This document shows positions 1 through 8,540 of a DNA stretch of 64,000 bases, in pieces (within the stretch, counting starts at the first letter, position 1; every line of letters starts with the position of its first letter). A program made the position numbers and the translations under genes. Source of the stretch: Agromyces hippuratus (GTDB taxonomy: Bacteria; Actinomycetota; Actinomycetes; Actinomycetales; Microbacteriaceae). The DNA lies in assembly GCF_013410355.1 (NCBI RefSeq), contig NZ_JACCFI010000001.1:2790001-2854000 (forward strand), in the 5' to 3' direction. The notes under the pieces are model-generated. The model was not told where the DNA came from and searched no databases. It was given only the letters and a program-made list of their open reading frames with translations.

Positions 1-44
1 GCCGGTGCGTCGAGTCGGCCTTCGAGGGCCGTCCAAGCTGCTAT

Positions 45-56
45 CGAATCGATTCG
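45..56. promoter_or_regulatory. Putative LacI-type operator (palindrome CGAATCGATTCG)
   Basis: A perfect 12-bp palindrome, CGAATCGATTCG, with the central CG typical of LacI-family operators. The identical 12-mer lies in front of the lacI-type gene at 6275. It may control a gene lying left of the window, because the only neighbour in the window (the collagenase) ends towards it. Its function is inferred from identity with the second copy. Confidence 0.4.
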
Positions 57-113
57 ATTCGCCGATCAGTGAACGATATCCGTCGCGCGGGCGAACCGCA
101 ACCGGCACGACGA

Positions 114-150
114 CGGCCGTGCAGCCCGGGAATCCCGGGTCGCACGGCCG
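114..150 (-). terminator. Hairpin terminator after the collagenase gene
   Basis: A nearly perfect inverted repeat. The outer arms CGGCCGTGC (114-122) and GCACGGCCG (142-150) pair, as do the inner CCCGGG arms (125-130 and 134-139), around an AAT loop. It begins 14 bp after the collagenase stop codon. There is no clear T-tract, which is common for actinobacterial terminators. Confidence 0.55.
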
Positions 151-163
151 CCCCTGTCGCGGA

Positions 164-2755
164 TCAGTAGCTGGCGGTGACCGTCACCCCCGCGAAGTCC
201 TCGACCCCGGTCAGGCCGACGTAGTTCCACCCGGCCGCCGGCCAGGCCACCACGACGCTCTCCTCGTTGCTGCCGGGGGTCGTCGAGCGCGCGACGTGCG
301 CGTTCGCGCCGGCCCAGCCGTAGCAGTTGTAGTAGAGGTCGGCGTCTCCGGTGCCGCCGGTCGTCGTGACGGTCACCTGTGCGGTGCCCGCCGGAATCCA
401 GATGAACAGGCCGTCGGTGTCCCCGCGCGCGGCGGAGCGCCCTGATCGACGGCACTCGTCGTCGAGCTGGCGGAGGTCGGATCCCGTGCACTCCGGGAGT
501 GCCGGGGCGCCGTCGTCAGCGACCGTGACGGGGAGCGTGGCCGTGCCGATCGCTCCATCGTCGTCGGTCACCGTCAGCGTGACCGAGTAGGTGCCGGCCG
601 CGGCGAAGGCGATCGTCGGGTTCGCCTCGGTCGACTCCTGACCGTCGCCGAACTGCCAGCGGCGCGAGGCGATCGTGCCGTCGTCGTCGGTCGACGTGTC
701 GGTGAAGCCGACCTCCAGGCCGTCGACCGAGATGCCGAACGACGCCACCGGCACGCGGTTGACCGGGTCGGTCCCGCCACCGCCGAGATCGTCGCTGCAG
801 TCGCCTGCCGCGCATCGCTCGAGGTACGCCGCGAATTCGGCGTCGTACCGCGTGCCGATCGTGTCGGTGATGTAGGTGCGGGCCGCGTCCCAGTCGCCGG
901 CGCGGTACGAGCCGAGGATGGCCTGCAGCTCGCTCGGGCGCTCGTTCAGCATGAACGCCGCGGCGAGGTACCCCCAGCGGTAGACCCGCTCCTGGCCGTG
1001 GTCGTAGTTCGTGTCGAAGAGCTGGCTGAGCGCGTAGGTGCCCTGCGCGGCCGCCGCCTGCGCGGCCGTGTAGTCCTCACCCCGGTAGTGATACGAGATG
1101 AACTCGGCGAAGCCCTCGACCCACCAGATCGTGGGCGTCTGCATGCCCTCCTCGAAGTCGCCGTGCATGTTGAACCGGCCGTCGAGGTAGTGCGTGTACT
1201 CGTGGTTGAGGTTCCACACCGCGAACGCGGGGCGAAGCCACTCGGCCTCGTAGGCGATGAACCGGGCGACGTTGTCGGCGGCCGAGGGGTCGCCCTCGAG
1301 GTACATGCCGCCGTTGTTGGTGTCGATGCCGAAGATCGCACCCGCGTAGCTCTGGTAGTCGCTGCTCGAGTCGAACACGACCACCTCGATGGTGGAGTTC
1401 ACGTCGTTCGGCACGGGCCCCGGGTCGTTCGCGACCGCGTGGAAGTACTGGTCCTGCGCGAGCAGGCTCGAGCAGCTCGCGGCGAGCTGTTCGGCGCTGA
1501 TCTCCTGGGCGCGGATCGTGATGCTCGAGGAGCAGTCGTGCTCGGTGACGAGCACGGCATCGGCGACGCGCTCGCCGAGGTCGCAGGTGCCGTAGTCGGC
1601 GCACGCCTCGGGGTCGTAGTAGTTGGCCATCTGGCCGAGGGCGACCCACAGCTGCGCGGTCGGCCCGTCGAGCGAGGTGCGCGTGAGCAGGTCGGCGACG
1701 AGCGGCTTGGCGGCCGCGCGCACCGAGTCGTCGCCGAGGAAGCGGGCGAGCTCGCGACCCGCGTTCGTCGGCAGGAAGGCCGAATCGCCGCCGAGCCGGT
1801 CGAGGTGGGCGACCGCGAAGTCGTGCAGCGTCGTCAGGAGTGACGGATCCGCGGCCACGGCGGCGACGAACTCGGGCACCTGGTGGCCGCGGAACAGCAC
1901 CGTGAACACGTTGTTCACGGCATTGCGCATCCACCACAGCGCCTCGTACTCGGCGTCGTATTCGGTGAGCAGCCGCTCGACGACGTCGAGGTAGCGGTCG
2001 TTGAGCACGGCGCTGTCGATGAGCGTGACGGCCTCGCCGAGCACCTCGCCGTTGGCATCGGTGACGTCGCGCGAGCGCGGGTTGCCGAAGAAGGCGTCGA
2101 GCGCCCCTGCTGCCGCGTTCGACAGCGACAAGCCGTAGTCGCCCACGTTCCCGGCATCGTAGAACTGCACGTAGTAGCCGGCCCGCAGGAAGAGCACGAG
2201 CTGGCCGGCCGACGTGGAGTTGTCGCCGGGGTAGGAGCCGGCGACGGTGCGGAGCGCGTTCGCGACGGTGATCATCTGCGCTTCGGCGAAGATCGACCTG
2301 GCGTCGGCGCCCTTCACGAGGAACAGCGAGTTGATGCAGTCCATGGGGCTCGCGACGATCAGGTCGACGAGCGACTGGCCGCTCGCTGCCGCGAAGTCCG
2401 CGGTGCTGCACTCCGCGGCCGCCGCAGCCTGCCGGGCGGACGGGGCGCCCGAATCCCCGGTTGTTCCGGCCGACGGTCGGTCGGGAACGGCGACGACGTC
2501 GCCGGCCTCGGTGCGGTGCACCTCGGCGTTCGCCGTCAGCGGTGCCGCCGGCTCGGGGTCGGCCTCGGGCACGAGCGCGTCGCTCGAGCCGGTGGCGGCA
2601 ACGCCCCCGGTGTCGGCCGCCGGGCCGGAGCCCGACGGCACCGGATCGGGCGGTGCTGCCGCGTTGGCCCCGAGCGGGGCGCCGAGGCTGAATGCGAGTA
2701 CGAGCGACAGCGCGATGGCTGTGCCGGTTCCGCGTCGTCGGATGGGTTGGGTCAT
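164..2755 (-). CDS. Secreted M9-family collagenase with PKD and PPC-type C-terminal domains
   Basis: An 863-aa secreted zinc metallopeptidase of the microbial collagenase family (M9). Residues 1 to about 31 form a signal peptide: basic MTQPIRRRG, a hydrophobic stretch, then ANAAAP. The zinc motif HEYTH lies near residue 517 (followed by YLDGRF), with the downstream Glu ligand in WWVEGFAEF. A PKD domain spans about residues 668-742 (FGDGQES, YSVTLTV). The last ~90 residues resemble a bacterial pre-peptidase C-terminal domain. The start at 2755 is chosen because AGGAGT sits a few bases upstream; the frame extends further upstream without another ribosome site. The likely role is extracellular degradation of collagen or gelatin-like protein. 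Family assignment is firm; the substrate is inferred. Confidence 0.9.
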   Translation of the reverse strand: MTQPIRRRGTGTAIALSLVLAFSLGAPLGANAAAPPDPVPSGSGPAADTGGVAATGSSDALVPEADPEPAAPLTANAEVHRTEAGDVVAVPDRPSAGTTGDSGAPSARQAAAAAECSTADFAAASGQSLVDLIVASPMDCINSLFLVKGADARSIFAEAQMITVANALRTVAGSYPGDNSTSAGQLVLFLRAGYYVQFYDAGNVGDYGLSLSNAAAGALDAFFGNPRSRDVTDANGEVLGEAVTLIDSAVLNDRYLDVVERLLTEYDAEYEALWWMRNAVNNVFTVLFRGHQVPEFVAAVAADPSLLTTLHDFAVAHLDRLGGDSAFLPTNAGRELARFLGDDSVRAAAKPLVADLLTRTSLDGPTAQLWVALGQMANYYDPEACADYGTCDLGERVADAVLVTEHDCSSSITIRAQEISAEQLAASCSSLLAQDQYFHAVANDPGPVPNDVNSTIEVVVFDSSSDYQSYAGAIFGIDTNNGGMYLEGDPSAADNVARFIAYEAEWLRPAFAVWNLNHEYTHYLDGRFNMHGDFEEGMQTPTIWWVEGFAEFISYHYRGEDYTAAQAAAAQGTYALSQLFDTNYDHGQERVYRWGYLAAAFMLNERPSELQAILGSYRAGDWDAARTYITDTIGTRYDAEFAAYLERCAAGDCSDDLGGGGTDPVNRVPVASFGISVDGLEVGFTDTSTDDDGTIASRRWQFGDGQESTEANPTIAFAAAGTYSVTLTVTDDDGAIGTATLPVTVADDGAPALPECTGSDLRQLDDECRRSGRSAARGDTDGLFIWIPAGTAQVTVTTTGGTGDADLYYNCYGWAGANAHVARSTTPGSNEESVVVAWPAAGWNYVGLTGVEDFAGVTVTASY

Positions 2756-3078
2756 CGTCGACTCCTGAATCATCTGCTGCGGATCGAAGACCCCGGCACT
2801 GCAGGTTCCCGACCCGGTGCGATCTCCGGCCCCCGGCCGGAGTGGCGCGGCTTCTTCGCTGCACCGCGGACAGTGTGTCATATATCACACGTCACGCGCT
2901 ACAATTCGTTCGGTGGACCGCGGCCGACGACGCGCGCTCCCGGCTGGCGGCCTCCGTGCACCAGCCCGAGGCATCCGCTCGCCGGTACGATGGCTGAGTC
3001 ATCCGGCGCATCCACCGGACCACTCGCATGAGCCGCCGCACCCAGCGGTTCATGTTCTGAACAACGGAGTTTCTTGCG
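2756..3078. promoter_or_regulatory. Intergenic promoter region between collagenase and tdh
   Basis: 323 bp with no gene, divergently flanked. Positions 2876-2905 form an AT-rich island (GTGTCATATATCACAC, then CTACAATTC) that can hold promoters in both directions, including TACAAT on the plus strand at 2899-2904. A second plus-strand -10 candidate, TACGAT, is at 2986-2991. tdh has GGAG at 3066-3069, nine bases before its ATG. Which promoter is used cannot be decided from sequence. Confidence 0.4.
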
Positions 3079-4122
3079 ATGAAGGCCCTCTACAAACCCG
3101 CCCCCGGCGCCGGCCTGGAATACGTCGAGCGGCCCGAGCCCGAGACGGGCCCGGCCGACGTGAAGATCCGGGTGCTGCGCACCGGAATCTGCGGCACCGA
3201 CCTGCACATCGAGAAGTGGGACGACTGGGCCGCGTCGACGATCGCCGCGCCGCTCATCCCCGGCCACGAGTTCTACGGCGAGGTCGTCGAGGTCGGGCCG
3301 CTCGTGCACGACGTCGCCGTCGGCGACCGCGTCTCGGGCGAGGGGCACATCGTCTGCGGCATGTGCCGCAACTGCCGGGCCGGGCGCCGCCAGATGTGCA
3401 TCCGCACGAAGGGCGTGGGCCTGCACCGCGACGGCGCGTTCGCCGAGTACGTCGTGCTGCCCGGTGAGAACGTCTGGGTGCACCACGCCGACATCGAGCC
3501 CGAGGTCGGTGCGATCTTCGACCCGTTCGGCAACGCCGTGCACACCGCGCTCGCGTTCTCGGTCGTCGGCGAAGACGTGCTCGTCACCGGATGCGGCCCG
3601 ATCGGACTCATGTCGATCGCGGTCGCTCGGCACGTCGGCGCCCGCTTCATCGTCGCGACGGATGTCTCGCCCGCACGCCTCGACCTCGCCCTCGCCATGG
3701 GCGCCGACGCCGTCGTCGACGTCTCGAAGGAGCGGGTGCGGTCGGCGCAGGACCGGCTCGGCATGCGCGAGGGCTTCGACGTCGGCTTCGAGATGTCGGG
3801 CTCGGCGAGGGCGCTGCCCGAGATGATCGAGAACATGAACCACGGCGGCCGCATGGCGCTGCTCGGCCTGCCCGCCGAGCCGTTCGCGATCGATTGGGGC
3901 AAGGTCGTCACCCACATGCTCACCATGAAGGGCATCTACGGGCGCGAGATGTTCGAGACGTGGAATTCGATGAGCGCGATGCTGCAGACGAGCCCGCAGC
4001 TGCGCTCGCGCGTCGCCTCGATCATCAGCGACCGCTACCCGGCACGCGACTGGCGTGCGGCGTTCGATGCGGCCGCCTCGGGCGGCGTCGGCAAGGTCAT
4101 CCTCGACTGGACGGAGCTGTAG
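3079..4122 (+). CDS. tdh: L-threonine 3-dehydrogenase
   Basis: A 347-aa zinc-dependent medium-chain dehydrogenase that oxidises L-threonine to 2-amino-3-ketobutyrate with NAD+. Seen: catalytic-zinc Cys38 in GICGTDLH, the GHEFYGEV segment, four structural-zinc cysteines (C93, C96, C99, C107), and a nucleotide-binding TGCGPIGLM loop near residue 174. Length matches the family. The next gene, kbl, starts two bases after this stop and takes the unstable ketobutyrate product to glycine and acetyl-CoA, which strongly supports the threonine-specific call over a generic polyol dehydrogenase. Confidence 0.95.
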   Translation: MKALYKPAPGAGLEYVERPEPETGPADVKIRVLRTGICGTDLHIEKWDDWAASTIAAPLIPGHEFYGEVVEVGPLVHDVAVGDRVSGEGHIVCGMCRNCRAGRRQMCIRTKGVGLHRDGAFAEYVVLPGENVWVHHADIEPEVGAIFDPFGNAVHTALAFSVVGEDVLVTGCGPIGLMSIAVARHVGARFIVATDVSPARLDLALAMGADAVVDVSKERVRSAQDRLGMREGFDVGFEMSGSARALPEMIENMNHGGRMALLGLPAEPFAIDWGKVVTHMLTMKGIYGREMFETWNSMSAMLQTSPQLRSRVASIISDRYPARDWRAAFDAAASGGVGKVILDWTEL

Positions 4123-4124
4123 TC

Positions 4125-5312
4125 ATGTACGGAACGGTGAAGGAGCAGCTGCGCGCGGAGCTCGACGAGATCGAGGCCGCAGGGCTCACCAAGCGCGAGC
4201 GCGGCATCCACGGCCCGCAGTCGTCCGAGATCGAGGTCGCCGGCCGCGAGGTGCTGAACTTCTGCGCCAACAACTACCTCGGGCTCGCGAACGACCCGCG
4301 CATCGTCGCGGCGGCGCACGCCGGGCTCGACGACTGGGGCTACGGGCTCGCGAGCGTGCGGTTCATCTGCGGCACGCAGGAACTGCACCTCGAACTCGAG
4401 CGGCGCGTCTCCGACTTCCTCGGCTACGACGACACGATCCTCTTCTCCTCGTGCTTCGATGCCAACGGCGGCGTCTTCGAGGTGCTCTTCGGGCCCGATG
4501 ACGCGATCATCTCCGACGAGCTGAACCACGCCTCGATCATCGACGGCATCCGCCTGTCGAAGGCCCGGCGCTACCGCTACAAGAACCGCGACCTCGCCGA
4601 CCTCGAGGCGCAGCTCGTCGCGGCATCCGATGCCCGCCGCCGCGTGATCGTGACCGACGGCGTGTTCTCGATGGACGGCTACATCGCGCCGCTGGCCGAG
4701 ATCTGCGACCTCGCCGACAAGTACGACGCGCTCGTCTTCGTCGACGACTCGCACGCCGTCGGGTTCGTCGGCGAGCACGGCCGGGGCACGCCTGAGCACT
4801 GCGGCGTCGAGGGCCGGGTCGACATCACGACCGGCACCTTCGGCAAGGCGCTCGGCGGGGCATCCGGCGGCTACGTCGCCGCCCGGCAGGAGATCGTCGA
4901 CCTGCTGCGCCAGCGCGCTCGGCCCTACCTCTTCTCGAACACGCTCGCCCCGGCGATCGTGGCGGGCACGATCCAGGCGCTCGAGCTGCTCGCCTCGTCG
5001 GGCGAGCTGCGGTCGCGGCTGCGTGCGAACTCGGCGCTGTTCCGTTCATTGATGACGGATGCCTCGTTCGACCTGCTGCCCGGCGAGCACCCGATCGTGC
5101 CCGTGATGTTCGGCGACGCCGCGCTCACCGCACGCATGGCCGACGCGCTGCAGCGGCACGGGGTGTACGTGACGGCGTTCAGCTTCCCGGTCGTGCCCCG
5201 AGGGGCCGCGCGCATCCGCGTGCAGCTGTCGGCGGCGCACTCCGAAGACGAGATCCGGCGCTGCGTGGCCGCCTTCGTGGCGGCGCGCGACGAGGTGGCC
5301 GCGGCCGGGTAG
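4125..5312 (+). CDS. kbl: Glycine C-acetyltransferase (2-amino-3-ketobutyrate CoA ligase)
   Basis: A 395-aa PLP-dependent alpha-oxoamine synthase that cleaves 2-amino-3-ketobutyrate with CoA to glycine and acetyl-CoA, the second step of threonine catabolism. Seen: FCANNYLGLA near the N-terminus, the VFVDDSHAVGFVG cofactor-binding segment, and the PLP lysine K241 in TGTFGKALGG. The start ATG lies two bases after the tdh stop, so the two are one transcription unit. A REP-like palindrome cluster follows immediately, between this gene and the convergent SDR gene. Confidence 0.95.
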   Translation: MYGTVKEQLRAELDEIEAAGLTKRERGIHGPQSSEIEVAGREVLNFCANNYLGLANDPRIVAAAHAGLDDWGYGLASVRFICGTQELHLELERRVSDFLGYDDTILFSSCFDANGGVFEVLFGPDDAIISDELNHASIIDGIRLSKARRYRYKNRDLADLEAQLVAASDARRRVIVTDGVFSMDGYIAPLAEICDLADKYDALVFVDDSHAVGFVGEHGRGTPEHCGVEGRVDITTGTFGKALGGASGGYVAARQEIVDLLRQRARPYLFSNTLAPAIVAGTIQALELLASSGELRSRLRANSALFRSLMTDASFDLLPGEHPIVPVMFGDAALTARMADALQRHGVYVTAFSFPVVPRGAARIRVQLSAAHSEDEIRRCVAAFVAARDEVAAAG

Positions 5313-5314
5313 TC

Positions 5315-5412
5315 GTCTCGACGGGCTCGACCAGCAGGCGACCTCGTTCTGCGGGTCGAGCTTGTCGAAGCCCGTTGCGCGGGAAACAGGTCTCGACGGG
5401 CTCGACCAGCAG
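5315..5412. repeat. REP/BIME-like palindrome cluster between convergent genes
   Basis: Three copies of one motif: GTCTCGACGGGCTCGACCAGC at 5315 and again at 5390, and an inverted copy, GGTCGAGCTTGTCGAAGCCC, at 5353-5372. The first and second copies can pair into a long hairpin with two mismatches. Position between the stops of kbl and the convergent SDR gene suggests a bidirectional terminator. Related motifs occur inside hemE (33875-33930) and after hemL (52309-52362). Confidence 0.7.
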
Positions 5413-5423
5413 ACGCTGGCGGG

Positions 5424-6188
5424 TCAGCGCCCGCGCGCACCCACCCGGGCACCCAGCGAGCGGGGCGCGAACCGCACGAGGCCGACGAGCAGCCGATACC
5501 GCAGCGACGGCACCGAGACGGCCTTGCCGCGCGCGGCGTCGCGCAGCGCTTCGGCGACGACCGTTCGGGCGTCGAGCCACATCCAGCCGGGAACACCCTC
5601 CTGCCCGGGCGGCAGCCCGAGCCGCTCGTGGAAGTTCGTGTGCGTGTAGCCCGGGCACACGGCCGTCATCGTGACCCCCTGCGGCCCGTACTGGCCGTTC
5701 GCCCACTCGCTGAACACGACCAGCCAGCGCTTGCAGGCGCCATATGTCGATCGCGGAATGAACGCGCCGACCGAGGCGATGTTGATGATGCGGCCGCGTC
5801 TGCGGGGGAGCATCGCCCGGAGCGCCGCGTGGCTCAGCCGCATGGGCACCTCGACATGGAGCTCGAGATGGCGCACCTCGTCGTCGATGTCGTTGCGCGC
5901 GAAGTCGAGCGGGAGGCCGAAGCCCGCGTTGTTGACGAGCAGGTCGACCGGGCGCTCGGGGTCGGAGAGGCGCTCGACGACCTGCTTCAGGTGACGCGGC
6001 TTCAGCAGGTCGGCGCGCAGCACCTCGACCTCCACGCCGTGCTTGCGTCGGATCCCGTCTGCGAGCTCGTCGAGGGCGGTGCGGTCGCGCGCGACGAGCA
6101 CGAGGGCGGCGCCGGTGGCGGCGAGCTGGCGGGCGAACTCGGCGCCGAGTCCGGAGCTCGCGCCGGTGATGAGGGCGGTTCTCGACAT
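5424..6188 (-). CDS. SDR family NAD(P)-dependent oxidoreductase
   Basis: A 254-aa classical short-chain dehydrogenase. Seen: the cofactor loop TGASSGLG (residues 8-15), VNNAGFG (residues 85-91), and the catalytic triad Ser139, Tyr149, Lys153 (YGACK). The Arg after the second beta strand (VARDR) suggests NADP(H) preference, which is an inference. The C-terminal PSLRYRLLVGLVRFAPRSL resembles acyl- or long-chain-substrate SDRs (DltE-like). A TAGGCT -10 box ends 7 nt before the ATG, so the mRNA is probably leaderless. It is divergent from the LacI regulator at 6275 and shares its 86-bp control region. Substrate unknown. Confidence 0.85.
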   Translation of the reverse strand: MSRTALITGASSGLGAEFARQLAATGAALVLVARDRTALDELADGIRRKHGVEVEVLRADLLKPRHLKQVVERLSDPERPVDLLVNNAGFGLPLDFARNDIDDEVRHLELHVEVPMRLSHAALRAMLPRRRGRIINIASVGAFIPRSTYGACKRWLVVFSEWANGQYGPQGVTMTAVCPGYTHTNFHERLGLPPGQEGVPGWMWLDARTVVAEALRDAARGKAVSVPSLRYRLLVGLVRFAPRSLGARVGARGR

Positions 6189-6195
6189 GCGGCCG

Positions 6196-6267
6196 AGCCT
6201 AGGGGATGCCGCACGTGGGGCGCCCCGCGAACCGCAGATCGCCGATCGAATCGATTCGGCCTAGACT
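6196..6267. promoter_or_regulatory. Divergent SDR/lacI promoters with palindromic operator
   Basis: The minus-strand -10 TAGGCT is at 6196-6201, 7 nt before the SDR ATG. The plus-strand -10 TAGACT is at 6262-6267, 7 nt before the lacI ATG. Both fit leaderless starts. Between them lies the palindrome CGAATCGATTCG (6247-6258), immediately upstream of the lacI -10, where a bound repressor would block transcription. Autoregulation is inferred. Confidence 0.6.
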
Positions 6268-6274
6268 CGGGCGC

Positions 6275-7345
6275 ATGCAGCCCGATGCCGCTCCCCGCCC
6301 GACGCTCGCCGACGTCGCGGCGCGTGCAGGGGTCTCGCAGTCGACCGCCTCGCTCGCCTTCAGCGGCTCGGGCCCGGTATCGGATGCCACGAAGGAGCGC
6401 GTGCTCGCCGCGGCATCCGAACTCGGCTACGCCGGCCCCGACCCTCGCGCCCGATCGCTCCGCCGCGGACGCTCGGGCATCGTCGGCGTCGTGCTCGAGG
6501 AGCGGGTGCGCGCGGCGTTCCTCGACCCCGTGAAGATCCAGATGCTCGACGGCATCTCCGAGGGCATCGCGCCGCTCGGCGCGGGCCTCCTGCTCCTCAC
6601 CGACACCGGCGTGGCGGGCGAGAGCGCCGTGAGCATCGAGAGCGCACCGGTCGATGCGGTCGTGCTCATCGGCTGCAGCCCGCGCCTCGCCGTCTCGATC
6701 GAGGCGCTGCGTCGCCGCGGCATCCCGGCCGTCGCCATCGAAGGGGACACGGGCGAGGACCTCCCCGAGATCTCGATCGACAACCTCCAGGCCACCAGGC
6801 GGGGCGCCGAGTACCTGCGGCAGTTGGGCCACACGGATGTCGCGATCGTGACGCTGCCCGTCGATGCCGCCCGCACCCGGGGCCCGCTCACCGACGAACT
6901 GCTCCGGTCGAGCACTGCCGCGACGGCGAGCCAGCGTCTCGCCGGGGCCCGCGAGATCTTCCCCGAGGCGACCGGGCGATCCGCCGGTGCGAGCTCGATC
7001 GAGGAGGGGCTCGAGGCGGCGCGGGCGCTGCTCGCCGACCCGGCGAACCGCCCGACCGCGATCATCGCGCAGAGCGACCTGCTCGCGGCCGGCGTGATCC
7101 AGGCGGCCGAGGAGCTCGGCATGCACGTGCCGGGCGATCTCAGCGTGCTCGGCTTCGACGGCATCCGGGTCGACGGGCTGCAGCACGACCTCACGACGCT
7201 CGCGCAACCCTCGGTCGCGAAGGGGCGCGCGGCCGGCGAGGCCGTCGTGCAGATGCTCTCGGGTGAGCCGCCCGAGTCGCGGTGCTTCACGAGCACGCTG
7301 CACGTCGGCGACACGACGGCGCCGCCGCGCACGCCCGCCGGCTGA
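6275..7345 (+). CDS. LacI family transcriptional regulator
   Basis: A 356-aa regulator. An N-terminal helix-turn-helix, TLADVAARAGVSQSTASLAF (about residues 10-29), is followed by the hinge helix region and a periplasmic-binding-protein-like sugar-sensing domain; LSVLGFDGI is the usual conserved strand near the end. The ATG at 6275 is chosen because it lies 7 nt after a TAGACT -10 box; an upstream in-frame ATG would sit before the promoter. The CGAATCGATTCG palindrome just upstream is its likely operator. A second copy at 45-56 suggests a regulon that includes genes left of the window. Ligand unknown. Confidence 0.88.
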   Translation: MQPDAAPRPTLADVAARAGVSQSTASLAFSGSGPVSDATKERVLAAASELGYAGPDPRARSLRRGRSGIVGVVLEERVRAAFLDPVKIQMLDGISEGIAPLGAGLLLLTDTGVAGESAVSIESAPVDAVVLIGCSPRLAVSIEALRRRGIPAVAIEGDTGEDLPEISIDNLQATRRGAEYLRQLGHTDVAIVTLPVDAARTRGPLTDELLRSSTAATASQRLAGAREIFPEATGRSAGASSIEEGLEAARALLADPANRPTAIIAQSDLLAAGVIQAAEELGMHVPGDLSVLGFDGIRVDGLQHDLTTLAQPSVAKGRAAGEAVVQMLSGEPPESRCFTSTLHVGDTTAPPRTPAG

Positions 7346-7562
7346 CGCCGTCGCTGTCGCCGTCGCCGGCCCGCCTCCCACTCGCCTGCTGGGGAGCGCC
7401 GTTCATGCCATCCGCGATCGCGCGCCTCGCCCAGTCATCGAGATGCCACGTCTTGCCGGTACCGGCCGCGTCGATGCGACGACTTCTGGCAACTCGACGG
7501 CCCCGCGACGCAACTCGACGCCCCGAAGCATCCGGCCCGCCGTTCGGGATCCGTTAGGAAGA

Positions 7563-7591
7563 TTCACAAATTTGTGAAACGAGCGTATCGT
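7563..7591 (+). promoter_or_regulatory. ABC exporter promoter overlapped by 16-bp palindromic operator
   Basis: A perfect palindrome, TTCACAAATTTGTGAA, spans 7563-7578. Its first six bases, TTCACA, match a -35 box. A 17-bp spacer leads to the -10 TATCGT (7586-7591), which ends 7 nt before the ATG at 7599, implying a leaderless mRNA. The MarR/GbsR-like regulator at the end of the same operon is the obvious candidate repressor. Confidence 0.7.
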
Positions 7592-7598
7592 CGGGCTC

Positions 7599-8540
7599 AT
7601 GAACACCGTCATCGAAACACGCGGCCTCGAGAAGCGCTTCGGCCGCGTGCGTGCACTCGACGGGCTCGACCTCAGTGTCGAGGCCGGAGAGGTGCACGGG
7701 TTCCTCGGCCCGAACGGCGCGGGGAAGTCCACCACCATTCGCGTGCTGCTCGGCCTGATCCGGGCCAGCGGCGGCCGCGCGACGCTCTTCGGCCGCGACC
7801 CCTGGCGCGACGCCGTCGAGCTGCATCGTCGCATCGCCTACGTGCCGGGCGACGTCAACCTCTGGTCGAACCTCTCGGGCGGCGAGTCGATCGACCTGCT
7901 CACGCGCCTGCGCGGCGGCACGACCGACAAGCGCGCCTACGCGGCGCGGCGCGAGCACCTCGCCGAGGTCTTCCAGTTCGACCCGTCGAAGAGGGGCCGC
8001 ACCTACTCGAAGGGCAACCGGCAGAAGGTCGCGCTCATCGCCGCACTCGCCACGCCTGCCGACCTCTACATCCTCGACGAGCCCACGTCGGGCCTCGACC
8101 CGCTCATGGAGGCCGTCTTCCGGCAGGAGATCGCGGCGCTCCTCGGCGACGGCGCGACCGTGCTGCTGTCGAGCCACATCCTCTCCGAGGTCGAGCACCT
8201 GTGCGACCGGGTGAGCATCATCCGCGCCGGGCGCACGGTCGAGACGGGCACGCTCGCCGAGCTCCGCCACCTCACCCGCACCGAGGTCTCGTTCGCCGGC
8301 GAGGGGCTCGACCCGGCCGGCTTCGCAGCGATCCCCGGCGCGCACGACCTCGTGGTCGACGGCGCACGCGTGCGCTTCACGGCCGACTCCGACGCCATGC
8401 CCGACGTGCTCGCCGCCCTCGGCCGCCTGCGCGCCGGCGGCGTCACCGTGAACCCGCCTTCGCTCGAGGAGCTGTTCATGCGGCACTACCACGACGAGCT
8501 CGACGAGCCCGCCCGATCGAGCCTCGAGGGCGTGCGATGA
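7599..8540 (+). CDS. ABC transporter ATP-binding protein (drug/antibiotic export type)
   Basis: A 313-aa ABC ATPase. Seen: Walker A GPNGAGKSTT (about residues 42-51), a degenerate signature YSKGNRQKV instead of LSGGQ, Walker B LYILDEPTSGLDP, and the His switch in LLSSHILSEVEHL. The YSKGN signature and the C-terminal extension are typical of subunits paired with large ABC-2 permeases of the 'polyketide antibiotic exporter' type. The gene's TGA overlaps the permease ATG (ATGA). Transcription probably starts at the ATG itself, and the palindrome at 7563-7578 is the likely control site. The exported compound is unknown. Confidence 0.9.
   Translation: MNTVIETRGLEKRFGRVRALDGLDLSVEAGEVHGFLGPNGAGKSTTIRVLLGLIRASGGRATLFGRDPWRDAVELHRRIAYVPGDVNLWSNLSGGESIDLLTRLRGGTTDKRAYAARREHLAEVFQFDPSKRGRTYSKGNRQKVALIAALATPADLYILDEPTSGLDPLMEAVFRQEIAALLGDGATVLLSSHILSEVEHLCDRVSIIRAGRTVETGTLAELRHLTRTEVSFAGEGLDPAGFAAIPGAHDLVVDGARVRFTADSDAMPDVLAALGRLRAGGVTVNPPSLEELFMRHYHDELDEPARSSLEGVR

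Noticed and set aside
2899..3915. A long minus-strand frame opposite tdh
   Set aside because: tdh is unambiguous; the antisense frame has the Asp/Arg/His-rich composition of a GC-driven shadow.
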